The notes: generated from the sequence alone by a model not told the origin. Numbered from the stretch's first letter, positions 18,325 through 28,595 are shown. The stretch: 64,000 nt of DNA from Pseudorhizobium flavum (GCF_902502825.2 NZ_LR723670.1:2356001-2420000); one strand, 5' to 3'. Made by a program: numbers and translations.

Positions 18325-18998
18325 CTAAGTCACAGAGCAGGTTCCGTATCCCCTGCGAGCCGCTGCAGGCCCGCTCTGTTCCTGATGCGAATCCGGCCGC
18401 GTTTCGCTTTCCACCAGCCCCTTCGACGAGAGAGCCTCCAGCCGGCGCGACACCACCTCGCGGGCCGAGCCGATCAGGACGGCAAGCTCCTGATGGGTCG
18501 CTGTAATCTCGCCATCAGGTCCCGCACGTTCAAGCAGCGTACGTGCAAGTCTCTGGCCGACCGAGCCGAAGGCAACCTGCTCCAGGAGAGACATCAGGTC
18601 CGAAAGCCGGGAGGCGAAGGCCCCGAAGACGAAGTTGCGGAAGGCAGGCGAACTCGACACCAGAGCCTCGAACTGCGCGCGCGGGATCATCACCGCCGAG
18701 ACGTCTGTCTCTGCGACAGCCTCGCCGGTATAGTGAGCCTGCCCCAGAACGCCGAGGGTGGTTTGCACGCAGGTCTGCCCGGGCGCCACGGAATAGAGAA
18801 GCATCTCGCGACCGCTGCGGCCGGTGAGATAGACGCCGATCCGTCCGGAGATGAGGACGACGAACGTCTGCGCCTCGTCACCCCGGCGAAACAGTACGGT
18901 TCCTCGCGGCACATGTGCCAGGCGCAGAGGCTCGAGCACCGCGCGTGCCGACGCTTCCAGGCTCTGAGGAAATCCGCCTGATCCAGCCAGTTAGACAT
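18325..18998 (-). pseudogene. Crp/Fnr-family regulator, apparently frameshifted
   Basis: The body encodes a cNMP-binding fold (VLFRRGDEAQTFVVLISG, VAPGQTCVQTTLG) and a C-terminal winged helix (THQELAVLIGSAREVVSRRLEAL). This frame has no credible start. Its first start-like codon is GTG 18939, without a ribosome site. The expected N-terminus MSNWLDQADFL begins at ATG 18998, 8 nt after a strong AAGGAG, but in another frame. Reading moves to the body frame if one base is restored near 18966, giving ADFLQSLEASARAVLEPL. Either one base was lost in the genome or assembly, or a -1 shift is used. No Fnr-type cysteine cluster is seen. The neighbour is DUF2892. Confidence 0.75.
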
Positions 18999-19065
18999 GG
19001 ACGCTCCTTGAATTTGCACCCCTGCCCCGCCATTGTGCCACGCGGAATCGGCAAGAGGAATCCGA

Positions 19066-19536
19066 ATGGCGGAACCGGACTATCATTTTGAAGACTTCAC
19101 GCCTGGACGCGTCTTTCCGCTGCCCGAGCGGCAGGTCAGCGCAGAGGAGATCGTCGAATTTGCTGCCGAATTCGACCCGCAGCCCATGCACCTCGACGAG
19201 GCGGCGGGCAAGGCAAGCATCCTCGGAGGCCTTTCCGCTTCCGGCTGGCACACGGGCAGTATGTTCATGCGCATGATGTATGACGGATGGCTGTCGCAAT
19301 CGTCTTCGGAAGGATCGCCCGGCATCGATTTTATGGAATGGAAGAGGCCGGTTCTCGCCGGCGATACGCTTTCCGGGCGCTCGACGGTCGTGTCGGCCCG
19401 CGAACTCCGCTCGCGCCCCGGCATCGGCATGGTGACCTTCCTCCATGAGGTGGAGAACCAGCGGAGCGAACTCGTGATGAAGGGGGAGAACCCGATCATG
19501 ATGCGACTGCGCACTCCCGTCGGAGGACCGCAATGA
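19066..19536 (+). CDS. MaoC-family dehydratase (first of pair)
   Basis: A 156-aa hot-dog-fold protein of the MaoC/(R)-specific enoyl-CoA hydratase family. The hydratase motif region is FAAEFDPQPMHLDEAAG with Asp and His, followed by LGGLSASGWHTGSMFMRMM. AAGAGGAA lies before ATG 19066. It overlaps the second MaoC gene by 4 nt (ATGA), so the two may form a heterodimer or paired activity on acyl-CoA thioesters (inference). Confidence 0.88.
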   Translation: MAEPDYHFEDFTPGRVFPLPERQVSAEEIVEFAAEFDPQPMHLDEAAGKASILGGLSASGWHTGSMFMRMMYDGWLSQSSSEGSPGIDFMEWKRPVLAGDTLSGRSTVVSARELRSRPGIGMVTFLHEVENQRSELVMKGENPIMMRLRTPVGGPQ

Positions 19537-20000
19537 GACTGATCGAGCTATCCCCTCCGGGCAGGAAGGTGATCACCGGCACCATGCTGTTCACCGCCGA
19601 GGACATCATCCGCTTCGCGCAAAAATATGACCCGCAGCCCTTCCACACTGATCCGGAAGCGGCCAAACGCTCCGTCTTCGGCGGCCTCTGTGCCTCCGGT
19701 TGGCACACCTGCGCCGGCTGGATGAAGACCTATATCGCCTACTGGGATGCGGAAGTGGCAAGGCTCGAAGCCGAAGGGCTGGTCGCGCCGAAACTTGGCC
19801 CTTCCGCAGGCTTCAAGAAACTCCAGTGGCTGAAGCCCGTCTATGCCGGCGACAGCATCACCTATTCGGTGGAAGTCGTAGACAGCCGACCCCTGGCATC
19901 ACGTCCCGGCACATGGCTCAACCTGACCTCCAATGACGGGGTCAACCAGCATGGCGAGGTCGTCATGCGCTACGACGGAACCGTGCTCGAGTTGGAATAG
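19533..20000 (+). CDS. MaoC-family dehydratase (second of pair)
   Basis: A 155-aa paralogue of the preceding gene. The active-site region reads FAQKYDPQPFHTDPEAAK, then FGGLCASGWHTCAGWMK. The late GDSITYSVEVVDSRPLASRPGTW matches the partner's GDTLSGRSTVVSARELRSRPGIG, showing duplication. Both catalytic Asp/His pairs look intact. The substrate is unknown. It is convergent with apt, 24 bp away. Confidence 0.88.
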   Translation: MRLIELSPPGRKVITGTMLFTAEDIIRFAQKYDPQPFHTDPEAAKRSVFGGLCASGWHTCAGWMKTYIAYWDAEVARLEAEGLVAPKLGPSAGFKKLQWLKPVYAGDSITYSVEVVDSRPLASRPGTWLNLTSNDGVNQHGEVVMRYDGTVLELE

Positions 20001-20024
20001 GCGCCCGCAGTTTTCCGACAGACG

Positions 20025-20564
20025 TCAGTGTCCCTCGAACTCCATCAGCGTCCGCACCTCGACGCCGAGTGCCTCGAGCTTGCGGCGCCCGCCCAGCTCC
20101 GGCAGGTCGATGACGAAGCAGGCCGAGACGATCTCCGCCCCCTGCTGGCGCAATAGCTTTACAGCGCCTTCCGCAGTGCCACCGGTGGCGATCAGGTCGT
20201 CGGTAAGAATGACCTTTTCGCCGGGCTTCACGGCATCCACATGCATCTCCATCTCGTCGACCCCATATTCCAAGCTGTAGGCGATCCGCACGGTCTCGTG
20301 CGGCAGCTTGCCCTTCTTGCGGATCGGCACGAAACCGGCCGAGAGTTGGTGCGCCAACGCCCCTCCGAGGATGAAGCCGCGCGCCTCGATGCCGGCGATC
20401 TTGTCGACCCCCAAGCCCGTATAGGGCCGCACAAGCTCGTCCACCGTCTGGCGGAAGGCCACCGCGTCGCCGAGCAGGGTCGTAATGTCACGGAAGATGA
20501 TCCCGGGCTTCGGGTAGTCCACGATCGAGCGGACGGAGGCAGCGAGGTCGATGGGCTTGGTCAT
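20025..20564 (-). CDS. apt: Adenine phosphoribosyltransferase
   Basis: A 179-aa type I PRTase making AMP from adenine and PRPP. The PRPP loop [17 protein letters not shown] and the adenine-site [13 protein letters not shown] are canonical, as is [15 protein letters not shown]. An open frame extends upstream to 20813, but ATG 20564 gives the family length. It lies downstream of petABC, separated by a strong terminator. The petC-apt adjacency is common in rhizobia. Confidence 0.96.
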   Translation of the reverse strand: MTKPIDLAASVRSIVDYPKPGIIFRDITTLLGDAVAFRQTVDELVRPYTGLGVDKIAGIEARGFILGGALAHQLSAGFVPIRKKGKLPHETVRIAYSLEYGVDEMEMHVDAVKPGEKVILTDDLIATGGTAEGAVKLLRQQGAEIVSACFVIDLPELGGRRKLEALGVEVRTLMEFEGH

Positions 20565-20631
20565 GGGAAGTCCGAATTGCTGGAAGGGAAGGGACGGGCG
20601 GAGGAAAGCTAACGGTTTATCCAAGGTCCCC

Positions 20632-20670
20632 CAACAAAAAAGGCGACCCGGAGGTCGCCTTTTTTTGTTG
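20632..20670 (-). terminator. Rho-independent terminator after petABC
   Basis: AGGCGACC/GGTCGCCT with a CGGA loop is flanked by A5 and T6 and extended by CAAC/GTTG. The whole 39-bp unit is nearly palindromic, so it can stop transcription from both strands. It lies 16 bp past the petC stop codon. Confidence 0.93.
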
Positions 20671-20686
20671 TAGCTGAGGGTTTTCC

Positions 20687-21565
20687 TCAGTGTTCCTTGC
20701 TCGCGTAGACCGACTTCTTCGTCAGGTAGATGAGCCCGGTGAAGATTAGCAGGAAGACCATGACCATGAAGCCCGTGCGCTTGCGATCCTCCAGATGCGG
20801 CTCTGCAGCCCACATCAGGAACGCGGAGACGTCCTTGGCGTACTGGTCGAGCGTTTCAGGAGCGCCATCGTCATAGGTGACCTGGCCATCCGAGATCGGC
20901 GGGGCCATGGCAAGCGATGCCGACGCAATGAAGTACGGGTTATAGTAGGTTCCTTCCGGAACCTCGACGCCTTCCGGCGGCTCCTGGTATCCCGTCAGCA
21001 GCGAGTAGATGTAGTCCGGACCACCTTCCTGATACTGCGTGAAGATGTCGAACACGAACTGAGGGAAGCCGCGGGTCACGCCGCGCGCCTTGGCGATCAG
21101 AGAGAAGTCCGGCGGCGCAGCACCATTGTTGGAAGCAGCGGCAGCCTGGGCATTGGGGAACGGCGGCGGGAAGTAGTCGGACGGAACCGCAGCCCGGTCG
21201 AACATGTCACCATCGTCGTTTGGACCGTCGGTCACCTGGTAGTTGGCGGCGAAGGCCTTTACCTGCTCTTCGGAATAACCGAGGTCCTCGAGCGTACGGA
21301 ACGATACCAGCGTCATGGAGTGACAGGCGGCACAGACTTCGGTGTAGACCTTCAGCCCCCGCTGCAACTGGCCCTTGTCGTAGTGGCCGAACGGGCCGGC
21401 AAAGCTCCAGTCCACCTCCCGCGGCTTATTGATGGGGTAGTGCGGTGTTGCGCCTTCTGCATGGGCTTCACCATCGGCCGCATGCTCGTCCTGGGCGAGC
21501 GCGGTACCGAAGCCGAGGCCTGCCACGACGGCCAGCGAAAGGATGCTTGTAACAAGCTTTTTCAT
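20687..21565 (-). CDS. petC: Cytochrome c1 of the bc1 complex
   Basis: A 292-aa haem subunit of complex III, carrying electrons from the Rieske protein to soluble cytochromes c. It has a signal peptide ([19 protein letters not shown] to ALA), the c-type haem site VCAACHSM, the axial Met in [10 protein letters not shown], and one C-terminal membrane anchor ([15 protein letters not shown]). The spacer between signal and core is acidic and His-rich. It is the third gene of petABC, 25 bp after petB. ATG 21565 is set by the signal peptide. Confidence 0.97.
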   Translation of the reverse strand: MKKLVTSILSLAVVAGLGFGTALAQDEHAADGEAHAEGATPHYPINKPREVDWSFAGPFGHYDKGQLQRGLKVYTEVCAACHSMTLVSFRTLEDLGYSEEQVKAFAANYQVTDGPNDDGDMFDRAAVPSDYFPPPFPNAQAAAASNNGAAPPDFSLIAKARGVTRGFPQFVFDIFTQYQEGGPDYIYSLLTGYQEPPEGVEVPEGTYYNPYFIASASLAMAPPISDGQVTYDDGAPETLDQYAKDVSAFLMWAAEPHLEDRKRTGFMVMVFLLIFTGLIYLTKKSVYASKEH

Positions 21566-21590
21566 AACTCTTTTTCCCTCTCGGTCTCGG

Positions 21591-22883
21591 CTATCGGACG
21601 CTGGCTTCGGCAGGCGGAAGCTTTTCCATGTCGGACTTGTTCTGCTTCGCAAGCACCGCCTCGGTGATCGAGTTCGGTATGCGGCGAGGCGTCTCGAACA
21701 GGCCGAGCAGCGGCATGATCACCAGGAAGAAGCCGAAGTAGTAGAGCGTGCCGAGCTGAGACAGGATGACGTAGACGCCTTCCGCAGGCATGGCGCCGAG
21801 CCAGCCGAGGAGAATGCAGTCGGCAACGAAGATCCAGAAGAACAGCTTGTACCACGGACGGTAGACGGCCGAGCGGACCTTCGACGTGTCGAGCCAGGGC
21901 AGGAAGAACAGCACGATGATCGAGCCGAACATGACGAGCACGCCGCCGAGCTTGGAGTCGATCGGGCCGACATTGAAGGTGATGGCGCGCAGCATCGCGT
22001 AGAATGGCAGGTAGTACCATTCCGGAACGATGTGGGCCGGGGTCTTCAGGGCATCCGCCGGAATGTAGTTGTCCGGGTGGCCGAGATAGTTCGGCATGTA
22101 GAAGATGAACCAGGCGAAGACGAGCAGGAAGACCGACACGCCGAGCGCATCCTTGAGCGTCGCATAGGGCGTGAAGGCAACGGTGTCCGTCTTGGTCTTC
22201 ACCTCAACGCCGGTCGGGTTCGTCTGGCCGGTCACGTGCAGCGCCCAGATGTGCAGGACGACGACGCCGGCAATCATGAACGGCAGCAGGTAGTGCAGCG
22301 AGAAGAAGCGGTTCAGCGTCGGCTGGTCGACAGCGAAGCCACCCAGCAGGAACTGCTGGATCCATTCGCCGACCAGCGGGAAAGCGGAGAAGAAGCCGGT
22401 GATGACGGTCGCGCCCCAGAAGGACATCTGACCCCAGGGCAGAACGTAGCCCATGAAGCCGGTCGCCATCATCAGGAGATAGATCACAACGCCGAGGATC
22501 CAGAGGATTTCGCGGGGCGCCTTGTAGGAGCCGTAGTAGAGACCGCGGGCGATGTGCAGGTAGACGGCGATGAAGAAGAACGACGCGCCGTTTGCATGCA
22601 TGTAGCGCAGCAGCCAACCGTGGTTGACGTCGCGCATGATCTTCTCGACGGAGTTGAAGGCAACCGTCGTTTCGGCCGCGTAGTGCATGGCCAGAACAAC
22701 ACCCGACAGGATCTGGACGATCAGCATCACCGACAGCATGGCGCCGAAGGTATAGGCATAGTTCAGGTTGCGGGGAACGGGGTAAGAGACGAAGCTGTCA
22801 TGGATCATGCGCGGCAATGGAAGCCGCGAGTCGATCCATTTCTCGATGCCGGAGGCCGGCTGGTATGTGGAATGACCGCTCAT
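21591..22883 (-). CDS. petB: Cytochrome b of the bc1 complex
   Basis: A 430-aa integral membrane quinol-oxidising subunit. The b-haem His ligands lie in helices with AMHYAAET / [11 protein letters not shown] / VYLHIARG and in LHYLLPF / LHIWALHV. The Qo-site PEWY motif appears as [14 protein letters not shown]. Eight membrane helices fit the full-length mitochondrial type, in contrast to split b6/IV forms. It starts 13 bp after petA. Function: proton-pumping Q cycle in the inner membrane. Confidence 0.98.
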   Translation of the reverse strand: MSGHSTYQPASGIEKWIDSRLPLPRMIHDSFVSYPVPRNLNYAYTFGAMLSVMLIVQILSGVVLAMHYAAETTVAFNSVEKIMRDVNHGWLLRYMHANGASFFFIAVYLHIARGLYYGSYKAPREILWILGVVIYLLMMATGFMGYVLPWGQMSFWGATVITGFFSAFPLVGEWIQQFLLGGFAVDQPTLNRFFSLHYLLPFMIAGVVVLHIWALHVTGQTNPTGVEVKTKTDTVAFTPYATLKDALGVSVFLLVFAWFIFYMPNYLGHPDNYIPADALKTPAHIVPEWYYLPFYAMLRAITFNVGPIDSKLGGVLVMFGSIIVLFFLPWLDTSKVRSAVYRPWYKLFFWIFVADCILLGWLGAMPAEGVYVILSQLGTLYYFGFFLVIMPLLGLFETPRRIPNSITEAVLAKQNKSDMEKLPPAEASVR

Positions 22884-22896
22884 TATCTAGAACCCC

Positions 22897-23475
22897 TCAC
22901 CCGATCTGGATCACTGTGTCGGACGTAAACGTGAAAGTCGGCACCGGCAGGTTGGTCGGCGCCGGACCCTTACGGATGCGGCCTGCGGTGTCATAGTGCG
23001 AACCGTGGCAGGGACAGAACCAACCGCCGAAATCGCCGGCCTGACCGAGCGGAACGCAACCGAGGTGGGTACAGGAACCGATCATGACGATCCAGTTTTC
23101 CTTGCCCTCACCGGCCGAACGAGCCAGGTCGGTCGCTTCCGCGGTCGCATCGATATTGTCGTTTCTTGCGATCGGGTCCTTCAATTCGTCGAGCGCGACG
23201 GCATTGGCGGCCTCGATCTCCTGCTCCGTACGGTTACGGATGAAGACAGGCTTGCCGCGCCACTTCACCGTCAGCGACATGCCCGGCTCGACCCCCGAGA
23301 CGTCAACCTCGATGGAAGCGAGCGCCAGCGTCGAGGCGTCGGGCCGCATCTGGTCGATGAAAGGCCATGCCACTGCCGCCGCTCCGACCGCGCCGGCCAT
23401 GCCGGTGGTCAGGTAAAGGAAATCACGGCGAGTGGGCTCGCCCAGTGCTTCGCTGTGTGTCTCGTGCTCGCTCAC
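22897..23475 (-). CDS. petA: Ubiquinol-cytochrome c reductase iron-sulfur (Rieske) subunit
   Basis: A 192-aa Rieske protein. A Tat-type N-terminus ([23 protein letters not shown]) serves as membrane anchor. The [2Fe-2S] ligands are in CTHLGC and CPCHGS, with the disulfide Cys in the same boxes. It is the first gene of petABC, and its promoter must lie in 23476-23812, shared divergently with the next gene. Confidence 0.97.
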   Translation of the reverse strand: MSEHETHSEALGEPTRRDFLYLTTGMAGAVGAAAVAWPFIDQMRPDASTLALASIEVDVSGVEPGMSLTVKWRGKPVFIRNRTEQEIEAANAVALDELKDPIARNDNIDATAEATDLARSAGEGKENWIVMIGSCTHLGCVPLGQAGDFGGWFCPCHGSHYDTAGRIRKGPAPTNLPVPTFTFTSDTVIQIG

Positions 23476-23812
23476 GGCTCAAACATCCTTCTCACGCAAT
23501 TCGCGAAAACCCGCATTTGCCCCTCAACCGGAGATGTGGAACTGGCCATATTTGGAACACAGATTCCCCGGCAATTCGGCGCCTTCTATGCCTGATCGCA
23601 AATTATGTCCAGTCTTGGCAAGTGGATAGGAGCCAGTTTGTCGCGGCCTTTCCGCAAGCTTTTCCGGGGCTGTGACATGAGCGATGCATGCCCTCTTTCC
23701 CGGCCTTCCTCTCCCGCTTCGCACGTTAACCTCCGCGCAGGCTTCGCGTTGCGGTGCAGCAACCCGCATGCTAGGCCCGAACGCGCCGGCGCATCAATGG
23801 GAACAGGGCGGA

Positions 23813-24751
23813 ATGAGGTATTTTCTGTCGGTCGCAATATGCGTCATCGTGTCGCTCGTGATCCTCATCGCGGCTGCACGCTACGTGGTCGGCATCTGGA
23901 TCTTCACGGCCATCAGCAGCCTGCAGCTTCACCTTGCCGTCACCTGCACGCTGGCGGCTGTCGCTGCCTTCGTCCTTCACCGTAGCCTGCTTCCCGCGCT
24001 GCTGGTTGCAGCCTCGCTGGCGCTTGGGCTGCACGCGCTCTGGATGACCCGGGAGATGGTCCAGCAACCGCTTGCTGGCAACAATGTCGATGCTCCTGCG
24101 CTCAGGCTGATGTCCTTCAACATCCTGTCGAAGAACAGGGAGAATGCCGGCGCGATCCGCGACCTGATCCTTGCCTCCGGCGCCGACGTTGTGAACGTCC
24201 TTGAGGCGATGCCGCTGCGGGGGGAGCTCGGCGCCCTCTCACAGATCTATCCCTACCGTATCGGTTGTGGCGAGATGACGAAGACCTGCGACCTCATGGT
24301 GCTGTCCAAGACACCCTTGACCTCGCCCTCCGTTCACTCGCTCAGCACGATCTTCGAAAACGGGATGATCCTTTCGGATCTGTCATGGCAGGGACGCATG
24401 GTTCATCTGGCGGCCATCCATACGACCAAGCCCTATTTCGACGACTTCCAGACCTTGGAGCTCACCAACGCCGCCCGCATGCTGGATCGGCTCGAGGGTC
24501 CCCTGCTCGTTGCCGGAGACTTCAACGCCTCCAGCCTGGCGCCGAACATCCGCATGTTCCTGCGCTGGACCGGCCTTCGCACCGCATCCTGGGAGCCTCC
24601 CACATGGCCGGACTGGGGAGGATGGTTCGGCGTGCCGATCGATCACGTCTATGTCCGCGAACCGCTGCATATAAGATCGCTGCAGCGGTTGCCGTCATCA
24701 CTGGGCTCCAACCACTACGGGCTGGTCGCCGACATCGTCCTCGCGCCGTGA
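23813..24751 (+). CDS. Membrane-anchored endonuclease/exonuclease/phosphatase-family protein
   Basis: A 312-aa protein with about three N-terminal membrane segments (residues 3-85) and a C-terminal EEP fold. Motifs: MSFNILSKN, metal-binding Glu in NVLEAMP, GDFNAS, IDHVYV and SNHYGLVADI. In the last motif the usual SDH reads SNH, which would remove the Asp that orients the catalytic His. Substrate unknown; related proteins cleave DNA, sphingomyelin or phosphoinositides. AGGGCGGA precedes ATG 23813. It is divergent from petA and convergent with the ABC pair, 4 bp away. Confidence 0.85.
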   Translation: MRYFLSVAICVIVSLVILIAAARYVVGIWIFTAISSLQLHLAVTCTLAAVAAFVLHRSLLPALLVAASLALGLHALWMTREMVQQPLAGNNVDAPALRLMSFNILSKNRENAGAIRDLILASGADVVNVLEAMPLRGELGALSQIYPYRIGCGEMTKTCDLMVLSKTPLTSPSVHSLSTIFENGMILSDLSWQGRMVHLAAIHTTKPYFDDFQTLELTNAARMLDRLEGPLLVAGDFNASSLAPNIRMFLRWTGLRTASWEPPTWPDWGGWFGVPIDHVYVREPLHIRSLQRLPSSLGSNHYGLVADIVLAP

Positions 24752-24755
24752 CGGC

Positions 24756-26618
24756 CTATTGTGCGGCGTCTGCCGCCAGGAAGCCTCCCGACTGGCGTGC
24801 CCACAGATCGGCATAGATTCCATTCGCCGCGACTAGCTGCGCGTGCGTCCCCTGCTCCACGATGCGTCCCTCATCCATCACGATCAGACGGTCGAGTGCC
24901 GCGATGGTGGAGAGCCGGTGGGCAATCGCGAGTACGGTCTTGCCCTGCATCAGGCGCTCGAGGTTCGACTGGATGGCAGCCTCCACTTCGGAATCGAGCG
25001 CTGACGTCGCCTCGTCGAGCACCAGGATCGGCGCATTCTTCAACATGACGCGGGCGATGGCGATGCGCTGCCGCTGGCCGCCGGAAAGCTTGACGCCCCG
25101 CTCGCCGACATGCGCATCATAGCCACGGCGGCCGCGCTGGTCCTCCAGCTCGGCGACGAAACCGTCGGCCTCCGCCCGCCGGGCGGCCTCGCGCAACTGC
25201 TCCTCGCTCGCATCCGGCCGCCCGAACAGGATGTTGTCGCGGATCGACCGGTGCAGCAGCGATGTGTCCTGCGTCACCATGCCGATCTGCGCCCGCAGCG
25301 ATTCCTGCGTCACCCGCGAAATATCCTGGCCGTCAATCAGGATGCGGCCCTTCTCGATCTCGTAGAAGCGAAGCAGAAGGTTGACCAGCGTCGACTTTCC
25401 AGCGCCTGAGCGCCCGACGATGCCGAGCTTTTCGCCTGGCCGGATGGTGAGGCACAGGTCGTCGATCACGCTCCTGCCCTTGCCGTAGTGGAAGCTGACG
25501 TTCTCGAAGCGGATCTCCGGCGCCCGCACGGTCAGCCTCTCGGCATCCGGTTTGTCGAGAAGGCCTATCGGCTGCGAGATGAGTTCTGCCGAGTTCTGGA
25601 CGGTGCCGAGATTGCGCATCAAACCGTTCAGCTGCGTCATCAACCGGCCGAGCAGGAAGTTCAGCCGCAGCATCAGCGCCATGGTGAAGGCGACCGCACC
25701 GGAGCTGATCAGCCCCGCAAGCCACAGGTGGATGCTGAGCGCTCCCATCATCACGATCATCGTGCTGGACAGGAGCGCCATGGAGGCGCGCACACCGGTC
25801 AGCAGGCGTGTGAAGCGGATGATGGTGGACTGGAAGCTTTCGAACCCGGAGCGCATGTAGCGGTCGTTCGCTTCGTCGCTGCCGAACAGCCGGAGCGTCT
25901 GGATATTGGAGTAGGAATCGACCATTCGCCCGCTGATCATCGATCCGGCCTCGGCCGAAAGCTTGGCATGCTCGCGGATCCTCGGCACGAAGTACTTCGC
26001 CAGGAAGGCGAAGATGGTCAGCCAGACGAGAACCACGGCCGCCATGCGCAGATCCAATTGCGCAACCAGCACCAGCGTCGACACCGAGTAGATCACCACG
26101 AACCACAGGCTTTCCATCAGCGTCGTCAGGACGTCGCCGGTCGCCTGGCCCGCCGACCAGACCTTTGTGACGATGCGGCCGGAAAAGTCGTTCTGGAAGA
26201 AGGACAGCGATTGCCGCGACACATGCACATAGGATTGCCAGCGCACCAGATTGTAGAAGCCGGGCGTGATGATCTGCTGGTCGACGAGGGCCGTCAGCGA
26301 GGCGATTGCAAAGCGCCCGAAGCCGATGACCAGGGCCATCAGCAGCAGCTCGTTGCCGTGGGCTTCCATCAAGCCCGCCCATCCGGCACCTCGATCCACC
26401 GTGGCTAGGATGTCGACGACGCGACCGACGAACCAGAACATCGCTGCCTCGACACCGGCGGCAGCCCCTCCGAGCACCAGCATCGCCAGGAACGGCAGCT
26501 TCGCCTGACGAACATAGAACCAGATGAAGGCCGCGAGACCGGCAGGTGGATTGAGGTCGTCCCGCTGCTCGAAGGGCCTAATCCAGTTCTCGAAATAGCG
26601 GACGACGGATCTGATCAT
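24756..26618 (-). CDS. ABC exporter half-transporter (second of tandem)
   Basis: A 620-aa fusion of a six-helix membrane domain (about residues 25-320) and an ATPase. Walker A is VGRSGAGKST, the signature is LSGGQRQRIA, Walker B is ILVLDEATSAL, and the H-loop is IAHRLS; all are intact. It resembles multidrug or lipid exporters of the MsbA/BmrA type. It lies about 120 bp after the paralogous exporter in the same direction. Both could homodimerise, or form a heterodimer. The start ATG 26618 is supported by protein length, not by a ribosome site. Confidence 0.92.
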   Translation of the reverse strand: MIRSVVRYFENWIRPFEQRDDLNPPAGLAAFIWFYVRQAKLPFLAMLVLGGAAAGVEAAMFWFVGRVVDILATVDRGAGWAGLMEAHGNELLLMALVIGFGRFAIASLTALVDQQIITPGFYNLVRWQSYVHVSRQSLSFFQNDFSGRIVTKVWSAGQATGDVLTTLMESLWFVVIYSVSTLVLVAQLDLRMAAVVLVWLTIFAFLAKYFVPRIREHAKLSAEAGSMISGRMVDSYSNIQTLRLFGSDEANDRYMRSGFESFQSTIIRFTRLLTGVRASMALLSSTMIVMMGALSIHLWLAGLISSGAVAFTMALMLRLNFLLGRLMTQLNGLMRNLGTVQNSAELISQPIGLLDKPDAERLTVRAPEIRFENVSFHYGKGRSVIDDLCLTIRPGEKLGIVGRSGAGKSTLVNLLLRFYEIEKGRILIDGQDISRVTQESLRAQIGMVTQDTSLLHRSIRDNILFGRPDASEEQLREAARRAEADGFVAELEDQRGRRGYDAHVGERGVKLSGGQRQRIAIARVMLKNAPILVLDEATSALDSEVEAAIQSNLERLMQGKTVLAIAHRLSTIAALDRLIVMDEGRIVEQGTHAQLVAANGIYADLWARQSGGFLAADAAQ

Positions 26619-26741
26619 TGGCGGGATATAGGCGCTTCCGGTTGCGGGACAAAACCCTCTCTGCAAGAATTGAGCCACCACAGGTAAGCCGCGCCCATCC
26701 GCGGCTCACAGGTATTCGACGGCGTGGAAGGCGAACCAGCG

Positions 26742-28595
26742 CTATTCCGCCGCCGCCTCCTCCAGGTCGTGGTTGCCGAGGAAGCCGCCGGACTGGCGGC
26801 TCCAGAGGTCGGCATAGATCCCGTCCGAGGCAGCGAGCTCCTGGTGCGTCCCGGTCTCCACGATCCGCCCCTTGTCGAGCACGATCAGCCGGTCCATCTC
26901 CGTCAGCGTCGACAGCCGGTGGGCGATCGCGATTACCGTCTTGCCCTGCATGAGGGCAAAGAGGTTCTCCTGAATCGCCGCTTCGACCTCGGAATCGAGC
27001 GCCGATGTCGCCTCGTCGAGCACCAGGATCGGCGCATCCTTGAGGAAGACGCGGGCGATTGCGATTCGCTGCCGCTGGCCACCGGAGAGTTTTACGCCGC
27101 GCTCGCCGACATGGGCATCGAGGCCAGTCCGGCCCTGCATGTCCGAGAGGCCCTGGATGAAGTCCCAGGCATTGGCTCGCCTCGCCGCCTCGATGATCTC
27201 CGCATCGCTCGCCTCCGGCTTGCCGTAGGCGATGTTGTCGCGGATCGAGCGGTGCAGCAGCGAGGTATCCTGCGTCACCACGCCGATCAGCGAGCGCAGG
27301 CTCTCCTGCGAGACATGCGCGATGTCCTGCCCATCGATCGTGATGCGGCCCGCCTCCAGGTCGTAGAAGCGCAACAGCAGGTTCATCAGCGTCGTCTTGC
27401 CGGCACCCGAACGTCCCACCAGGCCGACCTTCTCGCCCGCTGCGATATCGAGCGTCAGGTCCTCAATCACGCCCTTCTTCTTCCCGTAGTGGAAGCGGAC
27501 ATTCTCGTAGCGGATATGCCCCTTCTTCGCCTGCAGCTGCGGCGCGCCCTTCTTGTCCGTTACCTCGTGCGGCTTCGTCATCATCGACATGCCGTCATAG
27601 ACCGTGCCTATCGCTTCGAAGAGGGCTGACACCTCCCACATGATCCACTGCGACATGCCATTGATGCGCATGGCAAGGCCGATGGCCACCGCGACGGAGC
27701 CCACGGACACCTCGCCCGTCAGCCAGAAGGCGATGCTCGCAGCAGCCACGGCGAAGATCGTCACCGCATTGTTGACGTCGACACAGATGTTGAGGAGCGA
27801 GATCTGACGCATCTGCCGGTGAACGGTGCCGAGGAACTCGTCCATCCCCTCCCTTGCATAGGTCTCCTCACGGCCCGCATGCGAGAACAGCTTGACCGTG
27901 CCGATATTGGTGTAACTGTCGACGATCCGGCCCGTCATCATCGAGCGCGCATCGGCCTGCTCGCTGGAAAGCTTCCGGAGCTTCGGGATGAAGTGCCAGA
28001 GGATCAGGCTGTAGAACACGAACCACAGGACGAGAGGCACGACGAGCCGCCAGTCCACCACGATCACCAGCGCCAGCATGGACACGAAGAAGCTGATCGC
28101 GTAGACGAAGACGTCGATGATCTTCATCACCGTCTCGCGGATGGCGAGCGAGGTCTGCATGACCTTGGTCGAAACACGGCCCGCGAACTCGTTGGCGAAG
28201 AAGGTCATCGAGTGGCGCAGCAGGAACCGATGCATCTGCCAGCGTGCAATCATTGGGAAGTTGCCGGCCAGCACCTGGTGCATCGTCATCGTGTGAATGG
28301 CGCCGGCGAGCGGCAGAACGACAAGCAGCACCACGCCCATCCAGAACAGACGGCCACTCTCCTGCTCAAGGAAGGTCGCACGGTCGGCGTTCGACAGCCA
28401 GTCGATGATGTTGCCGAGGAACTGGTAAAGGAAGACCTCGGCGATGGCGATGACCATTGAGCAGATGCCGAGCAGCAGGAGCCAGGGCGCCGTGGGTTTC
28501 GTGTAGTGCCAGCAGAAGGCAAGCAGTCCCTTTGGCGGAAGACCCGGCGGATCCTGGGGATAGGGGTCGACGCGACGCTCGAACCACGAAAACAT
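26742..28595 (-). CDS. ABC exporter half-transporter (first of tandem)
   Basis: A 617-aa paralogue of the preceding gene, with a membrane domain (about residues 30-330) and a complete ATPase: VGRSGAGKTT, LSGGQRQRIA, ILVLDEATSAL, IAHRLS. Neither partner has the degenerate site often seen in heterodimers. GGAGA lies 7 nt before ATG. The 387-bp upstream gap carries a short ORF with AGGAGG and a terminator-like hairpin, suggesting inducible read-through control. Likely substrates are hydrophobic drugs or lipids, which is family knowledge only. Confidence 0.92.
   Translation of the reverse strand: MFSWFERRVDPYPQDPPGLPPKGLLAFCWHYTKPTAPWLLLLGICSMVIAIAEVFLYQFLGNIIDWLSNADRATFLEQESGRLFWMGVVLLVVLPLAGAIHTMTMHQVLAGNFPMIARWQMHRFLLRHSMTFFANEFAGRVSTKVMQTSLAIRETVMKIIDVFVYAISFFVSMLALVIVVDWRLVVPLVLWFVFYSLILWHFIPKLRKLSSEQADARSMMTGRIVDSYTNIGTVKLFSHAGREETYAREGMDEFLGTVHRQMRQISLLNICVDVNNAVTIFAVAAASIAFWLTGEVSVGSVAVAIGLAMRINGMSQWIMWEVSALFEAIGTVYDGMSMMTKPHEVTDKKGAPQLQAKKGHIRYENVRFHYGKKKGVIEDLTLDIAAGEKVGLVGRSGAGKTTLMNLLLRFYDLEAGRITIDGQDIAHVSQESLRSLIGVVTQDTSLLHRSIRDNIAYGKPEASDAEIIEAARRANAWDFIQGLSDMQGRTGLDAHVGERGVKLSGGQRQRIAIARVFLKDAPILVLDEATSALDSEVEAAIQENLFALMQGKTVIAIAHRLSTLTEMDRLIVLDKGRIVETGTHQELAASDGIYADLWSRQSGGFLGNHDLEEAAAE

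Noticed and set aside
18319..18331. GTGAC-TAA-GTCAC dyad at the end of the Crp/Fnr gene
   Set aside because: It overlaps the stop codon and lies downstream of the gene, so it is likely chance.
21543..22928. A 461-codon + strand frame opposite petB
   Set aside because: Shadow of cytochrome b, with no recognisable domain.
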